64,000 nt of DNA from Malania oleifera. Taxonomy: Eukaryota > Streptophyta > Magnoliopsida > Santalales > Ximeniaceae. Below are positions 57,900 through 64,000 of this stretch, one piece after another. Under the pieces are notes generated by a model. That model was given only the letters and a program-made list of their open reading frames with translations. It made no database searches and was not told where the DNA came from. Location of the stretch: positions 108,579,087 through 108,643,086 of the forward strand of contig NC_080423.1 of NCBI RefSeq assembly GCF_029873635.1. The letters run 5' to 3'. Each line of letters starts with the position of its first letter. The stretch's first letter is position 1. The translations under genes and the position numbers were made by a program.

Positions 57900-60190
57900 T
57901 ATGATATTGTTATAATATATAATAAAGTAAAAAAGAAAAAGAAAAAAGAAAAGGATAAAGAAGCTGAATCTCTCATTCTTGCGTCTCAGCCTCTCTCACT
58001 CTCTCCTTCTTCATCCACTCCTCCGTCTTCGTCTCTTTCTCTTCTCAATTTCTCAGCGGATATTCGGCTAATCGAAAAACCGAAGGTACCGCTGGGTTCC
58101 TAACTCCGCCACCGACGTTTCTACTATAATGAATTTATCATGGAAGCGGTGTAGGCACCACTCTTAGGGAAAGGTATATTTCCTCTAAATCCTTAATTTC
58201 TCCTTAAATTTGCCGTTAAATCGACAAACATGCACCACCACGAGGTCCTAGTCGTGATCGTCGTCATTTGGACGTGAGTAAATTTTCAATTGGGGTTTTC
58301 TAGGCCCCACTCCAAAGCAAGAGTGGGATTTGAGAAATTTGGTAAATTGGTTGTATTTGAGGGTATAATTATTTATTTGAAATTTATGGACTTAAGAAAT
58401 ATTAAAATAAAATTTTATTTAAGGTTAATTTGATGGAATTAGGATTTTTGATTCAGGGCTCGGGTGAGTGCCGCAAGTATTTTTCAGGGTCCCTCTTGGC
58501 GGAGTTCAAGAAACCAGGTAAGGGGAAAAATATATATTAAACCAGAATTTTTATAAATTTAATTGAAAATGAATTGTGTTATATATACGTGTATATGTTT
58601 CGGTATGGGTTTAAAATGTCAACCATTTAAATTATATTTTTTCGAGTTTAGAGCTGTTTATTAGATACGTATATGCGAAAATGAATTGATGAAAGTAGGA
58701 AATATTTTCAGGATAATTATGTATGAAATGGAAATTACATTTGCAGTATTTAAATGCTAAATGTGGGTTGACTTATTTTATAAGGAACATGTATGAATTT
58801 TATTACTAAATTGTGTGGTATGAGTAAATGTAAGTTTTGTACAAATATATGTTAGATGTATGAGATGCAGGCTAAGTAAAGCATTAAGAATGAAATATGA
58901 TATGAAATATGCTGCATGTGAGTGTTAATGCAACCATGTAAAACAGCTAAAAGATGCTGGGTAAAACAATTGAAAGATGCTGGGTAAGACAGCAGAAAGG
59001 TGTCGGGTAAAATAGCTGAAAAATGTTGGGTAAAAGAGCTGAAAGATGCTAGGTAAAACGGCTGAAAGATGTCGGGTAAAACAGTTGAAAGATGCTGGGT
59101 ATGTAATGAAATGAAATGAAAATGGAAATGAATGAAACGAAAATGAAGTGTGAAATGTGAACAATGTAAAATGGGAAAGAGTCACTTAAAGTGAAATAAA
59201 ATGAAATGTTAAAGTTATGAACATGAACATAGGTGAATGATTGAATAATGACAGAAAGAATAATGTATTATGATATTAGAAGTATCTATACTCGTAGAAC
59301 ATGTTACGAATGGGCGGAGCGTACTCTTCGCTTGAGGGCTTGCTGAGAAAGGCGAATGCGCTAATAACTTCAGATGTGGCAGTAGCTGCATAACGTACTA
59401 GGGCAGAGGGACTTGTATGGGCGGGTAGATTTTCCTATCCTTGGGGTCTTTGCTGGTAAATCTTTGTTTGAACTATGTGAGTACGAGATCAATCTAACAC
59501 TAGAGGGCTTATTGAGTAAGGTGAGTATCCTGATATGCTTCAGTAGTGACCTTCAGGTTGTCAAATGTATCAGAGCAGAGGGGTGCTACTTGTATGGGCA
59601 GGTAATCACCCCTATCCTTAGGTAATCTCGTGGATTTTTTTTTTGCATGTGTTTGGTTAGGCTCAGAGAATGATTTCAGAAATTATGTTAACGATTTTCA
59701 AATGTTAAATATTATATTGTTATATAAACTCATGTTAGCCACACGCTGTTTTAATATATTGTTTCTTCCCTTACTGAGATGTGTCTCACCCGAATATGAA
59801 TTTATTTTTTTCAAGATTTCCTCGAGATTGAGCTTAGAGAGCTTGAGGTTTTATAGTATTTTTGGGAAATAAAAAGAGAAAAGGGTATATTTTTATGTTA
59901 ATTTTGAGATGTATATTTTATGTTTTATGTTTTATGTATTCACGTCTTCAAATTGATGAATAGTTGCGAATACTAGTATTTGGAGATTATGTTTTGGAGA
60001 CATGTATATATGTGATTACAGCTGGTGAATAGTTAATTTGGATCATGGATAGGAATAGTAAACTCTGGTATTATATTTGTGGAGATTATATTTATGTTTT
60101 CCGCTGCGTACATGATATTAGTATGTGGATTATCAGGTATATGAATGGATTAGTAGCACTCTAGGCCCACGTAGAGGGTCGGGCGTTACA
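57657..60190 (+). mobile_element. Solo LTR, gypsy-like (copy H)
   Basis: 2534 bp, TGTAATAACCCG...GGGCGTTACA. The flanks GGGGA (57652-57656) and AGGGA (60191-60195) are a likely one-mismatch target duplication. It carries a TA microsatellite (about 57865-57890), CCAGGTAAGGGGA (58514-58526), a 23-bp minisatellite (58938-59098) and the hairpin motif (59768-59791). No palindrome array. Termini resemble the Tekay/Del-like LTRs. It lies 124 bp from copy G. Confidence 0.75.
58938..59098 (+). repeat. 23-bp minisatellite inside solo LTR H
   Basis: Seven consecutive diverged copies of GTAAAACAGCTGAAAGATGC plus TGG, exactly 161 bp. There are no spacers, so it is a minisatellite and not a CRISPR array. 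Confidence 0.9.
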
Positions 60191-60487
60191 AGGGATGGGA
60201 GTGGGGGTTGAGAATTCAAAACATTTTTCTGGTGTTCAGTTCTTTCTTTGCTATTCTATTCTTTTCTTTTCTTTTCTTTTTCTTTTTTGGATAAACAAAA
60301 TATGGTACTAATGAAGGAAAGAGAAAGTATGACAAAGTGAAGAAAACAAAAACAAGGAGAACAAGATATCCTTGAGAGAGAAAAAAAAAAAAATCCAATC
60401 CCCTTGCACGTCTTCTAGAGAGACATGTCTAAAGAAAATATTGGTTGAATACCAAAGTGACACAAGAAACACCTTGCTTTTTTTTTC
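60191..60487. other. AT-rich spacer, probable MFS intron
   Basis: No gene seen; T- and A-rich low-complexity tracts (about 60240-60290, 60380-60395). Confidence 0.5.
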
Positions 60488-60494
60488 ATTGATG

Positions 60495-60663
60495 AAGGGG
60501 AGCTTAGGTGCAACGGTAAGGTTGTCGCTGTGTGACCTAGAAGTCACGGGTTCGAGGCATAGAAACAGCCTACTATAAACCCATTGTGGTCCGCCCCTTC
60601 CCCGGACCCCGCATACGCGGGAGCTTTATGCACCGGGCTGCCCTTTTTTTATTTATTTTTTAT
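60495..60663 (+). mobile_element. Au-type SINE
   Basis: It starts AAGGGGAGC, contains the Au SINE words GGTCACGGGTTCGAGG-like (here AAGTCACGGGTTCGAGGC), GTGGTCCGCCCCTTCCCCGG and CACCGGGCTGCCC, and ends in a T-rich tail. It lacks a segment of about 30 bp in the middle relative to the remembered consensus. ATTGATGAAGGGG occurs at 60488-60500 and 60664-60676, a target duplication overlapping the SINE head. It lies in the probable MFS intron. Confidence 0.9.
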
Positions 60664-60676
60664 ATTGATGAAGGGG

Positions 60677-61944
60677 GTGACCTTGTCCTCTTCAAGGAAT
60701 GAAAGCAACACCACCACCAACCCCCTACCCCACGGAGCCTGAGCTTACCTCTTACCAAGGATCTTGGAGGGGCTTCGACCGAACCACCTCTCCCACACTT
60801 TAGAGATAAGAACATGACAAAAAGTTCTCATTAAAGGCACTGGAGGCCTTAAAATCATCCATAGTTGGATAATAAATTTTAAGACTAAAAAATAAAACCT
60901 CTCAACAGGAATGCATCAACAAAATTGATTTTCCATATAGACTTGGAACTAAACTAGCAGATACAGTTGTGACAATTGTTGATCTAAGAGATGTAGAAGT
61001 AGTTGCAGCATACCTTCCATATCAATTATCAAGAGCTAGAATCAAGTCATGGTTTCCCCTGCACAATACATCCAGTACATCTAGCAGATTATACTCACCT
61101 CATAACAGTGCTTCAGTTAATCATGTGAGGTTCAATTCCTTACCTAAAAGTTTACCTATATATACTCATAGTGGGTTCTATAAGCATCTCTGGTAAAGCT
61201 TATAGCATACCAACACTGAAAATGATAGGGATCATCTGAAAGATTTTCACTACAGCTTGGCCATAAGAAAGTTTGAGGCCTAGTGAAGAGTTCCATTCTA
61301 ATGGTTGGTGTGTCTATGTCTTCTCTACCCTCTCCTTTGCACATTGTCTTTGCTTTGGTTTCTAAGTCCCACTTGCCCCAGATTTTGGAGAACGCAGCTG
61401 TTGATGGTTCAAAGACAACAAAACTAGTTAGCATGTGATCCCCCCTCTTCCCCCATACGCATGGAAGCACCATCAATCCAACCTTACCTATTCCAAAAAG
61501 TCAATATGATAAGGATCCTTCATGCTTTTCTCACTTCATATGGTTTTCTGACAGCTTGCAGAACAACCTCCAAAACCAGAAACTTTGAAAGAAAAAAGTT
61601 CCAGAAGAAGCCAGTAGTTGGTCAAGCTGAAGGAAGACTACTTATATCATGCAGGTGTGATTCTAATCTTCTTTCTTTCAAAAGTTATGTTGTTTTTACA
61701 ATGGAAGATAATAAATAGAAACATCACATAAAATTTGGGAATTTTGGTTCAGAATCAAGTTTTGTTTTATTTTTCTCCCCCTATTTATTTTTTGTGTTTC
61801 ATTTTTAGTCAAAATGGATCAAGAAAAAGTGAAGGATGACAGCTGGTGCCTCAGGCACACTTTCCAAAATTAGTTCCTATATGCGACACCAGTATGAGAC
61901 AGAAATGATAATGTAAAAGACAATTGACTATGTTCACATTTCAA
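60677..61944. other. Non-coding stretch, probable MFS intron
   Basis: A CCACCCCC/GGAGCC-like patch near 60700-60790 and several short frames (for example minus strand 61156-61476) without domain similarity or codon bias. No exon was recognised. Confidence 0.45.
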
Positions 61945-62090
61945 AAATAAAAAAATAAATATTGCCCAGTGCACGCGGCACCCATGCCAGGCGGGTGGTA
62001 TGGGGTGAGCATGATCTACACAACCTTACCATGCAGCCCTGCCTCTAAGTTTGGGTGTAAAACTCTTACTATTGGACCAAGGCTTGTCCT
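61945..62090 (-). mobile_element. Au-related SINE, second copy
   Basis: On the minus strand it reads AAGCCTTGGTCCAATAGTAA...GGTAAGGTTGTGTA...TGCACTGGGCAA followed by a T-rich tail, the same layout as Au SINEs but diverged. It is bounded by a perfect 14-bp target duplication TGTTCACATTTCAA (61931-61944 and 62091-62104). Confidence 0.8.
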
Positions 62091-62104
62091 TGTTCACATT
62101 TCAA

Positions 62105-62689
62105 CACATTTTCCCAAATGATTGAGCCTCTTTAACATATGAGGATTTTGTAGGCCATATAAGCTTTCAAGTGATTAGGCCTGACTAGGTGGAGATCTCT
62201 CATTTATTGTCAATGGCATTTGTGGCATACACGAATAACTTGCATGTTATTATTCCACATCCGGGCTGGTGGGTCCAGTCTTAAACTGATGTTAGTATTT
62301 TAATTTTTATGGAATAAATTACACTACAAGTTCATAAAATTTCACTGAATTGCACATCACTCCATAAAGTTCAAATTGTGTCAGTTTGATCATTGAAGTT
62401 TCATATTCAAGCAAGTTTTGAGATCTCTACAAAGCTAAAATTGAAAATTAAAGGATCAAATTTTTATAACTTAAAACTTTAGGAAGAAAAGTGCAATAAA
62501 TTGAAACTGAAGGGACTTGTATAATTCAGGTTTTTTTTTTTTTTTTTTTTTTTATTAGGGGATTGAACCAGGGAATGGCAGGATTTGAATCCAATCACCT
62601 GCTCCTGCATAGCCCCTTGCCTTGTAGAAGTGCTCTGGGTGTGCTGTGTGAACATAGAATACCCACTAAAATTAAAAGTAAAGTTCTAT
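62105..62689. other. Spacer with a poly(T) tract
   Basis: A long T-run lies at about 62530-62552. It is followed by a GGATTGAACC/GGATTTGAATCC segment that faintly resembles a tRNA-like box on the minus strand. No gene seen. Confidence 0.4.
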
Positions 62690-63147
62690 GGGTCAGCTGT
62701 AAGACCAACCATGCTATATGGATCAGAAAGTTGGGTAACTAAGAAATAAAATATCTAAAAAGTAAAAATTGCCAAAATGCAAATGCTAAGTTGGATGAAG
62801 GGCAAAACAGTAAAGGACAAATTAAGGAAGGAACATATTCACAATAAGTTAGGGATAGCACCAACCTCTAGTAGAGGATAAGAAAAGGGAGGGGCAACTT
62901 CGACAGTTTGGGCATGTGAATGTAGGCCCCATGGGGCACTGATGAGGAGGAGTGAGCTAGTCAATGTTAATAGTAGAAGAGATAGGAATAGACCTAAAAT
63001 AATATGGAATGAGATAATGAGAAGAGGAAGGATTTAGATCTTAATATGTCCAAGGAAAATGCTCTTGATCGTGAGAGTTGGTGGAAAAGGAATCATGTAA
63101 CTAACCCCAACTAGTGGGACTTATGGCTTGGTTTGTTGTTGTTGTTA
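62690..63147 (+). mobile_element. RTE-type LINE, 3' tail fragment
   Basis: Degenerate plus-strand similarity to the end of an RTE-type reverse transcriptase (RPTMLYGSESWVT, QMLSWMKGKT-like, FGHVNV...). It finishes WWKRNHVTNPN-like and then a TTGTTGTTG tail at about 63135-63147. It is several frames out of register and truncated at the 5' end; same family as 5754-6045. Confidence 0.75.
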
Positions 63148-64000
63148 TTTCTTAATTAAGCCTTGGCCCTTTGCGCATTGAACTTTAGTTCAAGTTGCAT
63201 TCATTTATTTGAGTTTCTTGCTATTAACTTCTTTATCGCTTCTTATAGTTTGAGTGTTCTATTAAATTTCCACAAGTATCTCAGAAACTTATTGATGTTA
63301 TTAGCCTTGAAAACCTTGATCAATCTTGTTTGTAGGGGCAACAATAAAAATGTAGAAATCATTGACTTTCAGTTGACCTATCTTAATTGAATGTTAGAAA
63401 AGTCAATCTTTTGGATCCATAAACCTATTCTGCTAGACTGTCAAAATATTAAACATAAAAATAGAGTTCCAAATTTGGAAGTCTTCAGCATAGAGTAAAA
63501 GTCAAAAATCGAAACAATCTAGCTTTATCCACTCAAGTCTACAAAGAAAAGAAACAAATAAATCACTATATCTATAAATACTTTTAACGATTTCAAGTTT
63601 AAAATCCAAGAAAAGAAACTAAATTACCTAGCTCAAATGACTGACCACCCTCCAATCCATAAATGCAAAATCTTAAAAAAATAGATGCTGGCCCAAACAG
63701 AATAAAATCACATAGACATTTTAAATGTGCAATCAAGCCATCTATAGTATTGGCAATGATTTTCAGAGAAAATAAAATATCATAAATCCTTCCCCACAAA
63801 AGTAATCCTGTGGTTTCTCCCAATTATTTGACTTACACAGACACCGTGCTTTTTTCTCACAAATACATTAGCTATACATTAGCTATAGTATTATAGAGCC
63901 CTTCTCATTAAGGGGAAAAAAAAAAAACAACTGAAAAATGACAGGCTATCACAGCATCACATCCTCTTCCGCATAAACTGTATAGGACCAAGATTAGTAA
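63148..64000. other. AT-rich spacer to the window end
   Basis: No exon of the MFS gene and no repeat boundary was recognised. Short frames at 63163-63390 and 63599-63823 show no similarity. Confidence 0.45.

Noticed and set aside
58938-59098. CRISPR-like array
   Set aside because: Units are contiguous with no unique spacers, the genome is a plant, and the array lies inside an LTR.
61156-61476. 106-residue minus-strand frame considered as the missing MFS exon 1
   Set aside because: It lacks the membrane segments and the SYxFGxxSPxIK-like and GxxAG-like words expected of the first nodulin-like exon.

Overview
This is nuclear DNA of a flowering plant, most likely a woody eudicot. The evidence is intron-bearing genes of plant-specific families, very AT-rich spacers, and a dense load of plant LTR retrotransposons, a Cassandra-type LTR with a 5S-like domain, Au-type SINEs and RTE-type LINE tails. 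The species cannot be named from the sequence alone.

Three host genes are supported, all on the minus strand. (1) An NF-YC histone-fold transcription factor subunit lies at 10125-10774. Its coding exon ends at a GTATGT splice donor just before the expected stop, and a candidate terminal exon lies near 4071. (2) A DnaJ-DUF3444 co-chaperone-like protein lies at 47398-49773. It has a 5' UTR intron (about 49895-51544) that carries roughly four copies of a 285-bp tandem repeat. (3) The C-terminal two exons of a nodulin-like / NFD4-like MFS transporter lie at 53701-55256. Its first exon is not in the window, so the sequence to the right, full of solo LTRs, SINEs and a LINE tail, is probably a TE-inflated first intron.

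Layout: 1-4 kb holds small duplicated repeats, tRNA-like SINE heads and a MITE-like repeat. 4.2-6.1 kb holds a SINE, an unusual copia fragment with inverted LTRs and an RTE LINE tail. 6-11 kb is the NF-YC locus. 12.2-40.5 kb is one old Ty1/copia element (LTRs 12219-12742 and 39986-40527) split by a stack of later insertions. These are a Tekay/Del-like Ty3/gypsy element (13556-24696) that itself received a solo LTR and a Cassandra solo LTR; a young gag-only Athila-type element (24959-32109); and a three-deep nest of solo LTRs (32740-39334, containing 33996-38468, containing 35396-37733). Each later insertion is supported by a matching 5-bp target-site duplication. 40.5-46.8 kb is AT-rich spacer with a MITE-like pair. 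46.8-55.3 kb holds the DnaJ and MFS genes. 55.3-64 kb holds two more solo LTRs, two SINEs and a LINE tail.

The most unusual signals are regulatory-looking motifs shared among the LTRs. A palindrome (core TCGTCGACGA) is arrayed just upstream of the TATA box in several gypsy-like LTRs and also occurs in the unrelated copia LTRs. A small conserved hairpin (TGAGA-n4-TCTCA) and a splice-donor-like CAGGTAAGGGGA occur in eight LTRs. Unrelated minisatellites lie at equivalent positions inside these LTRs. LTR elements are described here only as fossils.
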